Source: Marinobacter sp. Arc7-DN-1
Lineage (GTDB): Bacteria > Pseudomonadota > Gammaproteobacteria > Pseudomonadales > Oleiphilaceae
Assembly: GCF_003441595.1 (NCBI RefSeq)
Contig: NZ_CP031848.1
Location: 3,720,001-3,784,000, forward strand
Length of the DNA stretch: 64,000 bases
Direction of reading: 5' to 3'
The position numbers were made by a program, and so were the translations under genes. The first letter of the stretch is position 1. The number at the start of each line of letters is the position of its first letter. Shown here piece after piece: positions 53,375 to 63,031 of this stretch. The notes beneath the pieces were generated by a model. It did not search any database, was not told the origin of the DNA, and worked only from the letters and a program-made list of their open reading frames with translations.

Positions 53375-56020
53375 GTGACTGAGCTACATCCGGATCTCAG
53401 AGAAAACGTGCGAATGTTGGGCGAGCTGCTGGGCCAGAGCATACGACGACACCCCGGGCAGGATTGTTATGAGCTGATCGAGGAAATCCGGGCCGCTGCC
53501 AAAGCGGACCGCCTGCACGAAAGCGGCTCTGGCCAGCGGCTGGTGAGCTTGCTGGGTAAGCTGCGCGATGACGAACTCCTGCCGGTTACCCGGGCCTTCA
53601 ACCAGTTTCTCAACCTCGCCAACCTGGCCGAGCAGTACCATGGTATAAGACGCAAACGGGGGCATCAGTCTGATCTGATGGTTGAATCCCTGGGTGAGGT
53701 CTTCGATCGGCTGAAAACCGGAGGTGTCAGCCCGGAGGAACTCCACCAGCGAGTTGCCGATCTGCGGATCGAGTTTGTGCTGACCGCTCACCCCACCGAA
53801 GTGGCCCGCCGCACACTGATCATGAAATACGACGAAATGTCGGATTGCCTGGCGAGGCTGGATCACGAGGACCTGATGCCCGCGGAGAGCGAGGAAATTG
53901 CCAACCGCCTGTCCCAGCTGGTTACGGAAGCCTGGCATACCGACGAGATTCGCCATGAGCGGCCAACGGCCGTGGATGAAGCCAAATGGGGTTTTGCGGT
54001 GATCGAGAACAGCCTCTGGCAGGCGTTACCACAGTTTCTGAGAAGCCTCGACACTTCTTTGCAGGAGGCTACGGGTAGAGGGCTGCCCTTGCAGGCGTCT
54101 CCTATCCGGATTGCGTCCTGGATGGGGGGAGACCGCGATGGCAATCCCAACGTGACCCATAAAGTGACCCGCAAGGTTTTCCTGCTGGGCCGCTGGATGG
54201 CAGCGGATCTCTATCTTCGGGATATTCAGGCGCTGCGGGCCGAACTGTCCATGTGGCAGGCGAGCGATGAGCTCAAGGCAGTTGCCGGTGATTCCCGGGA
54301 ACCCTATCGCCATGTCCTCGCCGAACTCCGTGACTGGCTGATTAAAACCCGTGACTGGGCCGAGGCGAGCGTTAACGGCGAACCGGCAGATGCCACCGGT
54401 ATTCTGTTCGAGAACGAGGACTTTACCGGGCCCCTGGAGCTTTGTTACCGGTCTCTGGTCGATTGCGGCCTGGAGGCGATTGCCAACGGCCCGCTGCTGG
54501 ACACCATTCGCCGGGCACACACCTTCGGCCTGCCACTGATTCGGCTGGATATTCGCCAGGAAGCGGCCCGTCACGCCGAAGCCGTTGCAGAAATGGTGGA
54601 TTATGTCGGTCTGGGGGATTACCTGTCCTGGTCTGAACAGGAGCGTCAGTCGTTTCTGGTGCAGGAGCTCCAGGGTCGGCGGCCACTGGTACCCCGCAAC
54701 TGGGAACCCTCGGAGTCGGTTGGGGAGGTACTTGCCACCTGCGAAGTCGTAGCCCAGCAAACGCCCCAGGCTCTGGGCTCCTATGTGATTTCCATGGCCA
54801 GCAAGCCTTCTGATGTGCTCAGCGTCATTCTGCTGCTGCGGGAATCGGGAATGAAGTACCCGATGCGTGTGGTGCCCCTGTTTGAAACCCTGGACGACCT
54901 GCGTGGTGCCCCTGAGAGCATGGCTGCGCTGTATGAGGTGGAGTGGTATCGGGAGTATTGCCAGGGCCGCCAGGAAGTCATGATTGGTTACTCCGATTCC
55001 TCCAAGGATGCCGGTCAGCTCATGGCCGCCTGGGCGCAGTATCAGGCCCAGGAAAAGCTCACCCACGTTGCAAGCCAGTATGGTGTGCATCTCACTCTGT
55101 TCCACGGCCGCGGTGGCACCGTGGGCCGTGGTGGTGGCCCGGCCAACCGGGCCATCCTGTCCCAGCCGCCGGGTTCGGTAAACGGCAGTTTCCGGATTAC
55201 CGAGCAGGGTGAAATGATCCGTTTCAAGTTCGGTTTGCCCAGGCTGGCGGTGCAGAGCCTGACGCTCTACACCACGGCGGTTATTGAAGCGACCCTGGCG
55301 CCGCCGCCGAAGCCGGAGGACAGCTGGCGGGAAACCATGGACTGGCTCACGGAGCGCTCCCTGAAGGCCTATCGGGATGTGGTCCGTGAGAATCCGGACT
55401 TTGTACCTTATTTTCGCCAGGTAACGCCGGAGCAGGCGTTGGGAAAACTGGCACTTGGAAGCCGGCCGGCGCGAAGAAAGGCGACCGGCGGCGTGGAAAG
55501 CCTGCGGGCCATTCCCTGGATTTTCGCCTGGACCCAGATGCGGCTGATGCTGCCCAGCTGGCTGGGCAGTGATGTGGCGCTGGAAGAGGCGGCACGGGAT
55601 AACCGGCTCCCGGTCCTCAGGGATATGATGCATGGCTGGCCTTTCTTCCGCACCTATGTGGATATGCTGGAGATGGTGCTGGCCAAGGCAGATTTGCGCA
55701 TCGCCAGCTATTATGAGCAGACGTTGCTGGACGATGACAAACTCAAGGCCCTCGGGAAAAGCCTGAGAATACGGCTTCAGGGCTGCATTCAGCGGCTTCT
55801 GGAGCTCAAGGAACAGAACGACTTGCTGGAAGGTGAGCCGGTGTTCGCGCATTCCATGCGGGTGCGTAATCCCTACACGGATCCTTTGCATTATCTGCAG
55901 GCCGAGTTGCTCCGACGTGACCGGGAAAGTGAAGGCAAGGGCGAAGTGCCGGAGTTGGTGGAGCGTGCCCTGAAAGTCACGATGGCTGGCATCTCGGCCG
56001 GCATGCGCAACACCGGCTAA
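53375..56020 (+). CDS. ppc: Phosphoenolpyruvate carboxylase
   Basis: Replenishes oxaloacetate from PEP and bicarbonate. The 881-residue length matches the family. Catalytic His139 is in VLTAHPTEV. Segments SWMGGDRDGNPNVT, IGYSDSSKDAG and FHGRGGTVGRGGGP are intact, and the C-terminus ends in the expected RNTG. It starts at GTG 53375 behind AAAAGGA; the earlier in-frame TTG at 53345 is less likely. No promoter in 53271-53374 was convincing. Confidence 0.97.
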   Translation: MTELHPDLRENVRMLGELLGQSIRRHPGQDCYELIEEIRAAAKADRLHESGSGQRLVSLLGKLRDDELLPVTRAFNQFLNLANLAEQYHGIRRKRGHQSDLMVESLGEVFDRLKTGGVSPEELHQRVADLRIEFVLTAHPTEVARRTLIMKYDEMSDCLARLDHEDLMPAESEEIANRLSQLVTEAWHTDEIRHERPTAVDEAKWGFAVIENSLWQALPQFLRSLDTSLQEATGRGLPLQASPIRIASWMGGDRDGNPNVTHKVTRKVFLLGRWMAADLYLRDIQALRAELSMWQASDELKAVAGDSREPYRHVLAELRDWLIKTRDWAEASVNGEPADATGILFENEDFTGPLELCYRSLVDCGLEAIANGPLLDTIRRAHTFGLPLIRLDIRQEAARHAEAVAEMVDYVGLGDYLSWSEQERQSFLVQELQGRRPLVPRNWEPSESVGEVLATCEVVAQQTPQALGSYVISMASKPSDVLSVILLLRESGMKYPMRVVPLFETLDDLRGAPESMAALYEVEWYREYCQGRQEVMIGYSDSSKDAGQLMAAWAQYQAQEKLTHVASQYGVHLTLFHGRGGTVGRGGGPANRAILSQPPGSVNGSFRITEQGEMIRFKFGLPRLAVQSLTLYTTAVIEATLAPPPKPEDSWRETMDWLTERSLKAYRDVVRENPDFVPYFRQVTPEQALGKLALGSRPARRKATGGVESLRAIPWIFAWTQMRLMLPSWLGSDVALEEAARDNRLPVLRDMMHGWPFFRTYVDMLEMVLAKADLRIASYYEQTLLDDDKLKALGKSLRIRLQGCIQRLLELKEQNDLLEGEPVFAHSMRVRNPYTDPLHYLQAELLRRDRESEGKGEVPELVERALKVTMAGISAGMRNTG

Positions 56021-56079
56021 AAAGTGCTGGAAAGAGGCCGGGTAGCTCGGCCACTGACGCTGGATAACAGGAGTAAGCT

Positions 56080-57450
56080 GTGGCACTGGCTGCACGATTG
56101 GAGCGTTTTCTTGCCCGCAAGGGTATTGGTTTTCAGGAGTTGCCGATTGACCCGGTAACCAGCCTGGATTCAGCGGTTATTGCCTCGGGGCTCCCCCAGG
56201 CCGATTTTATCCAGGCCACACTGCTGATTGATATCAGCGGTGTGGTGATGGCCGTTCACAAATTTGACAGCTCCCTTGACCCGGATGCGGTCTACCAGTT
56301 GACCGGTCGCCGATTGCAGCCCCTGACCGCCCGCCAGACCATGCGCCTGTTCGGGGACTGCGACCCGGGGTTCACACCGCCCATTGGCCAGGCTTATGAG
56401 CTTCCGGTGGTGGTGGATGAAGATGTCGCCAAGGCCGAGCGGGTGCTTTTCTCCAGCGGTACCGATCACTCGCTGATGGAGATGGATGGCCGGTCCCTCA
56501 GGTTGGCGCTTGCGGGTGCCAGAGAAGGGCATCTGGTAATCCGCGGGCCGGGCAACGGCAACCGTGAGGCGCTGACCCTGGAGGAAGTGGCCGACAAACT
56601 CCAGAAACTCTACCGCCTGCCACCGATGCCGGCCCTTGCGCTGCGCATTCTCCGGCTGACCGCAAATACCGAAGCCACCGCTCGCGAGCTGGCCGAGCTC
56701 ATCGAGTTTGACCCGAGTCTGACGGCCCAGGTTATGCGCTATGCCCGATCGGCCCTGTTCAACTACCCGGGCCAGATCAATTCCGTACAGGAGGCCGTTA
56801 CCCGGGTACTCGGTTTCGACCGCGTGGCCCATATCGCCTTGGGCATCGCGTCGGTCCGGGCGTTCGACGTGCCTCGTCAGGGTCTGCTGGGTATGGACAA
56901 TTTCTGGCGCCACTCACTGTATTGCGCGTTCCTGTGCCAGAGTATTGCACCCAGGTGCGGTGCTGAAAAAGGCCTTGGCTATCTCTGCGGGTTGCTCCAC
57001 AACTTCGGCCTGTTGCTGGTGGGGCACCTGTTTCCCGCTGAATTTGATGAGCTTAATCAGCTCCGTGAAGCCAACCCTGAAGCCAGTATGCATTCCATTG
57101 AGCAGCAGGTATTCGGCCAGGGGGACGGACAGGAAATTCTTGCTGTGGGCCATGGTGCCATTGGCGGGATTCTCCATCGTTTGTGGCAACTGCCGGACCC
57201 CGTGATCAAGGCAGCTGGTATCCATCAGCAGCCCGGCTATCACGGAGAGCATGAAAATTACGTGTTGATGGTGCAGCTGTCGAATGCCTTGCTCAAGGAG
57301 CGTGGGATTGGTGATGAATTCAATCCCGACGATGTGCCAGCGCTGGTAGAGGGGCTGGGGCTGCAGCCAAATGTACTGGATGAACTCACGGCAGAAATGG
57401 ATCGGGTAGCTCCGGATCTGGACGCCCTGGCCAGCTCCCTGTCATCCTGA
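56080..57450 (+). CDS. YbaK/aa-tRNA deacylase-like domain fused to HDOD
   Basis: A 456-residue cytoplasmic protein. Residues ~1-150 resemble YbaK/ProX editing domains (LTGRRLQPLTARQTMRLFGD, then GQAYELPVVVDEDV and LFSSGTDHSLMEM). By TLL alignment the essential lysine position reads Ala (IQATLL), so deacylase activity is doubtful. Residues ~175-390 form an HDOD domain (LPPMPALALRILRL; HD pair replaced in GLLHNFGLLLVG). GTG start behind CAGGAG. It lies between ppc and adk. Probably a regulator that senses an aminoacyl or nucleotide-like ligand; target unknown. Confidence 0.82.
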   Translation: MALAARLERFLARKGIGFQELPIDPVTSLDSAVIASGLPQADFIQATLLIDISGVVMAVHKFDSSLDPDAVYQLTGRRLQPLTARQTMRLFGDCDPGFTPPIGQAYELPVVVDEDVAKAERVLFSSGTDHSLMEMDGRSLRLALAGAREGHLVIRGPGNGNREALTLEEVADKLQKLYRLPPMPALALRILRLTANTEATARELAELIEFDPSLTAQVMRYARSALFNYPGQINSVQEAVTRVLGFDRVAHIALGIASVRAFDVPRQGLLGMDNFWRHSLYCAFLCQSIAPRCGAEKGLGYLCGLLHNFGLLLVGHLFPAEFDELNQLREANPEASMHSIEQQVFGQGDGQEILAVGHGAIGGILHRLWQLPDPVIKAAGIHQQPGYHGEHENYVLMVQLSNALLKERGIGDEFNPDDVPALVEGLGLQPNVLDELTAEMDRVAPDLDALASSLSS

Positions 57451-57508
57451 CACCCTGGCGTTGTTTGCGGGGAAATGCGCACTTCCGGTGCATGATACGG
57501 AGGTCGAC

Positions 57509-57537
57509 TTTCTCTGACGTGGCTGACTTCGTATAAT
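57509..57537 (+). promoter_or_regulatory. Candidate sigma-70 promoter for adk
   Basis: A perfect TATAAT at 57532-57537 with a weak TTTCTC at 57509-57514 (17-base spacing), about 115 bases upstream of adk. The remaining 201-base gap has no other clear feature. Confidence 0.5.
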
Positions 57538-57630
57538 GCGCCCTCGCCGATTCCGGCTGACACCTGTTCCGGATGAGAGAGGCTGTCGCAAAGGCAGGGG
57601 TTTTTGCCACAGCTTTTCAAACGATAATGA

Positions 57631-58305
<675 letters not shown>

Positions 58306-58339
58306 ATCCACGGCATCCTGACCTGAGGTTTTCACACAC

Positions 58340-59050
58340 GTGAAACTGCTGGCACTGGATACGTCATCAGAGGGCTGCTCCGCAGCCCTTCTTGTTGATG
58401 GCGAGATCTCTGAACGTTTTGAACTTGCCCCGCGCGGTCATACCCGGCTGCTGATGCCGATGGTGCGGGAGCTGCTCCTGGCGCAGGGCCTGGTGCCCGC
58501 GGATCTGGATGTCCTGGCGTTTGCCTGTGGCCCCGGTTCCTTTACCGGCCTGCGAATCGCAACCGGGGTGGTACAGGGGCTGGCATGGGGTCTGGATATT
58601 CCGGTGGTACCGGTTTCTTCTCTTGAAGCCGTTGCCCTTGGCGCGATCGAAACCCTCGATATTCCCGGGCACAGTATTCCCGGGCACAGTGGTATCGCAG
58701 TGGCCTTTGATGCCCGCATGGGGGAGGTCTACTGGGGCTGTTTCGAGTGCCGGGCTGGCATTCCGGTTTTACTGGGAGAGGAGCAGGTTTGTCTTCCCTC
58801 AGACGTTGCTCTCCCGTCGGGGCCCGATCACTGGTATGGCGTTGGCCAGGGCTGGCAGTATCGCTCCGGGATGCCCTCCGCAATAACCGGACAGGTAGAA
58901 ACGATCGATGAAGCACTGGTGCTTCGTGCCTCCTGGGTTGCACGGTTGGCCGCTATCGGATACCGGCAGGGTAAGGCGGTTCCGGCGGAACAGGCCCAAC
59001 CGGTGTATATCCGGGACGAAGTGGCCTGGAAGAAGCTTCCCGGTCGGTAG
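58340..59050 (+). CDS. tsaB: tRNA threonylcarbamoyladenosine protein TsaB
   Basis: Non-catalytic partner of TsaD in making t6A37 of ANN-reading tRNAs. It has 236 residues and an ASKHA fold: LALDTSSEGCSAAL, then FACGPGSFTGLRIA and FDARMGEVYWGCF. It starts at GTG 58340. A perfect 15-bp in-frame duplication (58661-58690) gives IPGHS-IPGHS in the loop before the DARMGEVY strand, lengthening it by five residues. Confidence 0.95.
   Translation: MKLLALDTSSEGCSAALLVDGEISERFELAPRGHTRLLMPMVRELLLAQGLVPADLDVLAFACGPGSFTGLRIATGVVQGLAWGLDIPVVPVSSLEAVALGAIETLDIPGHSIPGHSGIAVAFDARMGEVYWGCFECRAGIPVLLGEEQVCLPSDVALPSGPDHWYGVGQGWQYRSGMPSAITGQVETIDEALVLRASWVARLAAIGYRQGKAVPAEQAQPVYIRDEVAWKKLPGR
58661..58690 (+). 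repeat. Perfect 15-bp tandem duplication inside tsaB
   Basis: ATTCCCGGGCACAGT occurs twice head to tail (58661-58675, 58676-58690), in frame, encoding IPGHS twice. The identical copies suggest a recent event. Confidence 0.95.
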
Positions 59051-59152
59051 TCAGTCCGATCACTCAGGCCTGAGTAAATACTGAACAGCTGCCTTTTCTT
59101 CCGGGCGACAATCTTCCATACTTCCAGCTCAGGTTTTCCTGTCATCGGGCCA

Positions 59153-59184
59153 GCGGTATCTGAACATGGCGGTATCTGAACATG
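59153..59184 (+). repeat. Perfect 16-bp tandem duplication over a start codon
   Basis: GCGGTATCTGAACATG is present twice (59153-59168 and 59169-59184). The second ATG (59182) starts the 120-residue gene. The first (59166) opens an out-of-frame 10-codon ORF ending at 59198 that overlaps the true start. A 14-bp palindrome ACTCAGGCCTGAGT at 59062-59075 lies upstream. Confidence 0.9.
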
Positions 59185-59544
59185 ATTGGTGGCATTAATC
59201 CGGGCAACAATGTCGTTTCGCAGACGGGCAACAACAGCCAGGTCCGCGAGCGCAGTGATGTCGCACGCGCTCCCGCTTCGGCACCAGAGAAAACGGGCGA
59301 TTCCGCTCGCCGTGATCTTGCCGATGGCCGCCAGGGTGTGGTCAGTGAGCGAACCCCCACCGAAAGTCTCGAGCGCCGGGTCGAGGCCAGGCGTGCCTCC
59401 GAAGACATCCGCCTTGAACGTTTCCGGGCTGGTGAAATCTCCTTGCCCGCCGCCCGAGCCCTGTCCACGTTTGCTTCCGTTGCGGCCGCCGGTCAGGACG
59501 CCGGCACCGGCGGCAGCCTGGCCGGAATCGATATTCTGGTCTGA
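59182..59544 (+). CDS. Small hypothetical protein between tsaB and rsmJ
   Basis: A 120-residue protein, not recognised. It is hydrophilic, rich in Ala, Arg, Ser, Glu and Gly, with no signal peptide or transmembrane helix. The first ~50 residues look disordered. Residues about 60-105 (ESLERRVEARRASEDIRLE, then LPAARALSTFASV) are helix-prone. The stop overlaps the rsmJ start (ATGTGA-type arrangement, one base shared), supporting a real coupled gene. Two other overlapping frames are open here, so coding status is not certain. Confidence 0.65.
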   Translation: MIGGINPGNNVVSQTGNNSQVRERSDVARAPASAPEKTGDSARRDLADGRQGVVSERTPTESLERRVEARRASEDIRLERFRAGEISLPAARALSTFASVAAAGQDAGTGGSLAGIDILV

Positions 59545-60377
59545 TGTCTGATCCCTCTGCTTCTTCTGTAATGCCCGCCGACTGGCAACAAACCATTGCC
59601 ATTGCCCGAAGTCCCCTGGGGGACAGGTTTCAGGCTGAGTCTCTGGCCGAGTCTCTGTTACTGGAGAATTTAGGGGTGGTGCTGCCCAGGGACGTTCGCG
59701 ATGTCCCGGTTCTGTTGTTCCTTGATGAGCAGGGCCTGGGCCTGCAAGTTACCGGCAAGGGAGCGCCCGGGCCGGTGCGCGCGGAATTCGTTACCGGCAA
59801 GATGGGCTACCGGCGTGAACACGGCGGCGGGGCCGGTCAGCTGGTCGCCAGGGCTGTCGGCCTGCAGAAAACCCGCGCCAATCTGCATATTGTTGATGCC
59901 ACGGCAGGGCTTGGCCAGGATGCGTTTATCCTCGCCAGCCTTGGGTGCCGGGTAACGTTGTTTGAGCGCAATCCGGTTATCCATGCGCTCCTGGCGGATG
60001 GCCTGGCCCGTGCCGCTCTGAACGTGGATTGTGCGATGATCGTTGAACGCATGCAGTTGATGGAAGGCAGCAGTATCGACTGGCTTGAACGGGCTGGCGG
60101 TGAGGCTGCCGATGTAATCTATCTGGACCCGATGTTTCCGCACCGGGATAAATCGGCCCTGGTTAAAAAGGAAATGCAGGTATTCCGGACAGTTGTCGGC
60201 GACGATGACGATTCCGGACGCCTGCTCGCGGGTGCCCTGGAGTGCGCCCGTTACCGGGTGGTGGTCAAGCGGCCGCGGAAGGCGCCGGCGATTGCCGGGC
60301 CGGACCCAACCACACGGATAGAGGGCAAAAGCAGCCGCTACGATGTCTATGCCATCAAGGCCCTGCCTGCCCAGTGA
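59544..60377 (+). CDS. rsmJ: 16S rRNA (guanine-1516-N2)-methyltransferase
   Basis: A 277-residue SAM methyltransferase of the RsmJ family. VDATAGLGQDAFILASLG (SAM motif I), VTLFERNP, and the catalytic YLDPMFPHRDKSALVKKEMQ block are intact. It shares one base with the preceding stop. It ends 45 bases from the convergent plsB stop; no terminator is evident in between. Confidence 0.95.
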   Translation: MSDPSASSVMPADWQQTIAIARSPLGDRFQAESLAESLLLENLGVVLPRDVRDVPVLLFLDEQGLGLQVTGKGAPGPVRAEFVTGKMGYRREHGGGAGQLVARAVGLQKTRANLHIVDATAGLGQDAFILASLGCRVTLFERNPVIHALLADGLARAALNVDCAMIVERMQLMEGSSIDWLERAGGEAADVIYLDPMFPHRDKSALVKKEMQVFRTVVGDDDDSGRLLAGALECARYRVVVKRPRKAPAIAGPDPTTRIEGKSSRYDVYAIKALPAQ

Positions 60378-60422
60378 GCCCTTAGCCTGTAAAAAGCCCT
60401 TGGTTACCCTGTGAAGCGCCCC

Positions 60423-62891
60423 TCAGGCTCCCATCATCGTGACCTGCTGAATCGCCTGTCGCTTCTCGACGCCCAGCACCAGCCGTGCGTCCTCTGCCAC
60501 CTCATCCAGCCCCTCGCCATAACACAGCAAGCCGTTATCATCGGTGGTGATCACGCCGTTCTTCTGCATGTTGGCTATGAAGTTCTGGAACAGGCTCTTG
60601 TCGAAGAACTCCGGTGCATTCAGGCCAAACAGGATCGACATGCGTTCGGCCAGCAGTGCGCTCTGCTCTTCCAGTTCTGCCGCACTGATCTTGCCCGAGC
60701 CGTATTTCCGGAGGATGCCGAGCGCGATATGGTAGCGCTCTACCGTCTGGATGATAAAACGTGACAGCACACGCAACCTCAGCATGGCCTCGGTGCCTTC
60801 GTCTGGCCGGCCAATCCGGTCGTCGTCCAGAGGCTTGAGCAAACCCTGGGCTATCAGAACATCGATCCATTGATTGATGACGGTTTCGGTTTCATCCGAG
60901 TGGTACTTCAGGAACAGCTCGGATTGCAGGTAGGGGTAGGCCACGCTGGCCAGGAACACGATCTTCTCTCGCCTCAGGGAATCCTTGTTCTCAAAGAGGC
61001 TGGCAATCAGTGAAGGCAGCGCGAACAGGTGCTGGATATTGTTGCGGTAGTAGGTCATCAGAATGGCATTGCTGCCTTCCAGGGCGATGATATCGCCCAG
61101 CTTCTGGGGCTGGCGGTTAATCAGCCCCATGCCCTCACAGTAGGCCACCCAGTCTTTACCGCTGCCTTCGGGCAGGGTGACCGTCGCGGCATAGGGAAAG
61201 GCTTTCAGCAGGGCGGCGTACTGATCCATCAGCCGGATCAACTGGCCTTCGTCCATCGCCAGACGCTCGGTCCCGAGCAGAACCGTTGCGGCCATGCCAA
61301 TCGGATTAACCGCGACAGAGGCATTGATGCTGGAGGCTACCCGGAATGCGAGTTCGGATACGGCAGTGTTGAGCCAGGCCGGGCGGTGCCCGGCGTCGTA
61401 GGCTTCCTCGCGCCAGCTGTCATGGACATCATCCAGAACGTCGGAAAGGTGAATGGCCTCACCGAAGTTGACCGCCACGCGACCGAAGGAATTGCTGAGT
61501 TTACGCGCCGTTTTGGCCAACCCGAAGACACTCTCTTTTTCTTTTTTCTTGCCGCGAAGTTCACCCAGATACGAGCGGCCCTCCATAACCTTTTCGTAGC
61601 CAATGTAAACGGGGACGAACACGATGGGCTTGCGGTGATCCCGAAGGAAACTGCGTACTGTCATTGCCAGCATCCCGGGCCGGGGTTGCAGCATCCGGCC
61701 TGTGCGGCTTCGGCCACCCTCGACAAAATACTCCACCGAGTAACCCCGGGAAAACATTACATGCATGTATTCGTTGAACACGGTGGCGTACAGCGGGTTG
61801 TCCTTGAAGCTGCGGCGCATGAAAAAGGCGCCGCCCCGACGCAGAATGGGGCCCACGACGGGCATATTGAGGTTGACCCCTGCAGCAATGTGCGGCGGCA
61901 TCAGGCCGTTTTTGTAGAGCACGTAGGACAACAGCAGGTAGTCGATGTGGGAACGATGGCAGGGTACGTAAACGACAGCATTGTCCTGGGCGACGTCTTT
62001 CACCACCCGGATGTTGTTGATGGCGATGCCTTTGTAGATCCGGTTCCACAGCCGCGACAACACCACCTCAAGAACGCGAATGGTGACGACGGACATGTTG
62101 GCGGCAATTTCGTCGGCATACTTGTAGGCTTTGGCGCGAACCTTTTCCGGCGGGATATCATCTTTGGCGGCCGTTTCCCGGATCGCTTCCTTTACTGACT
62201 GGGTCCGCACCAGGCCTGCGACAAGGGTGCGGCGGTGTGACAGGTCTGGTCCCAGTACAGCCTGGCGTACCCGGCGGAAGTGGGTTCTGAGTATCCGGGC
62301 CAGTTTCCGGTTGGCGCGCTCTTCGTTATGCCGGTATTCATCAATAACCTGCTTGAGCGAGAGGGGCTGATTGAACTGAACGTAGGTGTTGCGGCCGTGG
62401 ACCATAATGATCAGAAGTTTCTGCAGCCTGCCGGCAATGGACCAGGTGTCAGACAGCAACAGTTTTACCAGGGATTTCTCCTTGTCCGGGGAGCGGCCCC
62501 AGAACAGGGAAACCGGAACGATCTGGACATCCTGATCCGGGTGTTCGAGGCCGTAGTGAACCAGAGCCTGGAACTCGCTGGTAGGCGCCGGTGCCTGGCG
62601 CCCCCGGAAAAAACCGCCAATCCGGCGGTACAGAAAGAAGAAAGAATGCGACGGTCCGTTTTTAACCGGCAGGGCTTCTGCCGCTCCGGGTAATCCGGCC
62701 CGGATCACTTCCTGCTCCAGAACCAGCCGGCCGGATAGGGAGCTGTACTGAAGCACGTAACATACCGGCGTGTCCGGATCCAGGGCGAGGGCGTCAACGC
62801 TGTTGCCGCTGACATCTGTCCGGACCCAGATAAACAGTATCTTGCGAAAAAGGGTCAGGATCAGGCTGCGAATGCCCTGGTAAAGACGCAT
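60423..62891 (-). CDS. plsB: Glycerol-3-phosphate acyltransferase PlsB
   Basis: Inner-membrane-associated enzyme that acylates sn-glycerol-3-phosphate in the first step of phospholipid synthesis. It has 822 residues (E. coli 807). The acyltransferase HX4D motif is HRSHID (His312-Asp317), followed by the NPLYATVFNEY region, FVEGGRSRTGRM (substrate binding) and IVFVPVYIGYE. The ATG at 62891 has GGAG upstream. A longer frame to 62993 would run over the divergent nudC promoter and is rejected. Confidence 0.95.
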   Translation of the reverse strand: MRLYQGIRSLILTLFRKILFIWVRTDVSGNSVDALALDPDTPVCYVLQYSSLSGRLVLEQEVIRAGLPGAAEALPVKNGPSHSFFFLYRRIGGFFRGRQAPAPTSEFQALVHYGLEHPDQDVQIVPVSLFWGRSPDKEKSLVKLLLSDTWSIAGRLQKLLIIMVHGRNTYVQFNQPLSLKQVIDEYRHNEERANRKLARILRTHFRRVRQAVLGPDLSHRRTLVAGLVRTQSVKEAIRETAAKDDIPPEKVRAKAYKYADEIAANMSVVTIRVLEVVLSRLWNRIYKGIAINNIRVVKDVAQDNAVVYVPCHRSHIDYLLLSYVLYKNGLMPPHIAAGVNLNMPVVGPILRRGGAFFMRRSFKDNPLYATVFNEYMHVMFSRGYSVEYFVEGGRSRTGRMLQPRPGMLAMTVRSFLRDHRKPIVFVPVYIGYEKVMEGRSYLGELRGKKKEKESVFGLAKTARKLSNSFGRVAVNFGEAIHLSDVLDDVHDSWREEAYDAGHRPAWLNTAVSELAFRVASSINASVAVNPIGMAATVLLGTERLAMDEGQLIRLMDQYAALLKAFPYAATVTLPEGSGKDWVAYCEGMGLINRQPQKLGDIIALEGSNAILMTYYRNNIQHLFALPSLIASLFENKDSLRREKIVFLASVAYPYLQSELFLKYHSDETETVINQWIDVLIAQGLLKPLDDDRIGRPDEGTEAMLRLRVLSRFIIQTVERYHIALGILRKYGSGKISAAELEEQSALLAERMSILFGLNAPEFFDKSLFQNFIANMQKNGVITTDDNGLLCYGEGLDEVAEDARLVLGVEKRQAIQQVTMMGA

Positions 62892-62920
62892 AAAGTGCAA
62901 CTCCGTTGAAAAGACAGGTG

Positions 62921-62934
62921 CCAAGTTTACTTGG
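62921..62934. promoter_or_regulatory. Operator-like palindrome upstream of plsB
   Basis: CCAAGT-TT-ACTTGG, a perfect 6-bp inverted repeat with a 2-base centre, 30 bases upstream of the plsB start in the plsB-nudC divergent gap. It could be a repressor site, but the palindrome is short and could occur by chance. Confidence 0.35.
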
Positions 62935-63006
62935 TTGAGTACAGAGCGGAAAGCCGAGGTTGCATTCTTGGCCAGCAAGGCAATGTGGTACATTTCAGTT
63001 TGGTCT

Positions 63007-63012
63007 TATAAT
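63007..63012 (+). promoter_or_regulatory. Candidate -10 element for nudC
   Basis: A perfect TATAAT, 20 bases before the first plausible nudC ATG (63032). The -35 position has no good match. If used, the transcript would start near 63019, which excludes nudC starts upstream of that point. Confidence 0.5.
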
Positions 63013-63031
63013 CACTCAGGCAGCACATCAG

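Noticed and set aside
54026..56095. A 689-codon minus-strand frame opposite ppc
   Set aside because: Shadow of ppc; no domain match in the translation, and the ppc active-site motifs are intact on the other strand.
59186..59551. Overlapping frame at 59186-59551 as the real gene between tsaB and rsmJ
   Set aside because: Its translation is Pro/Ala/Arg biased in the manner of an out-of-frame reading. The 59182 frame has coupled overlap with rsmJ.
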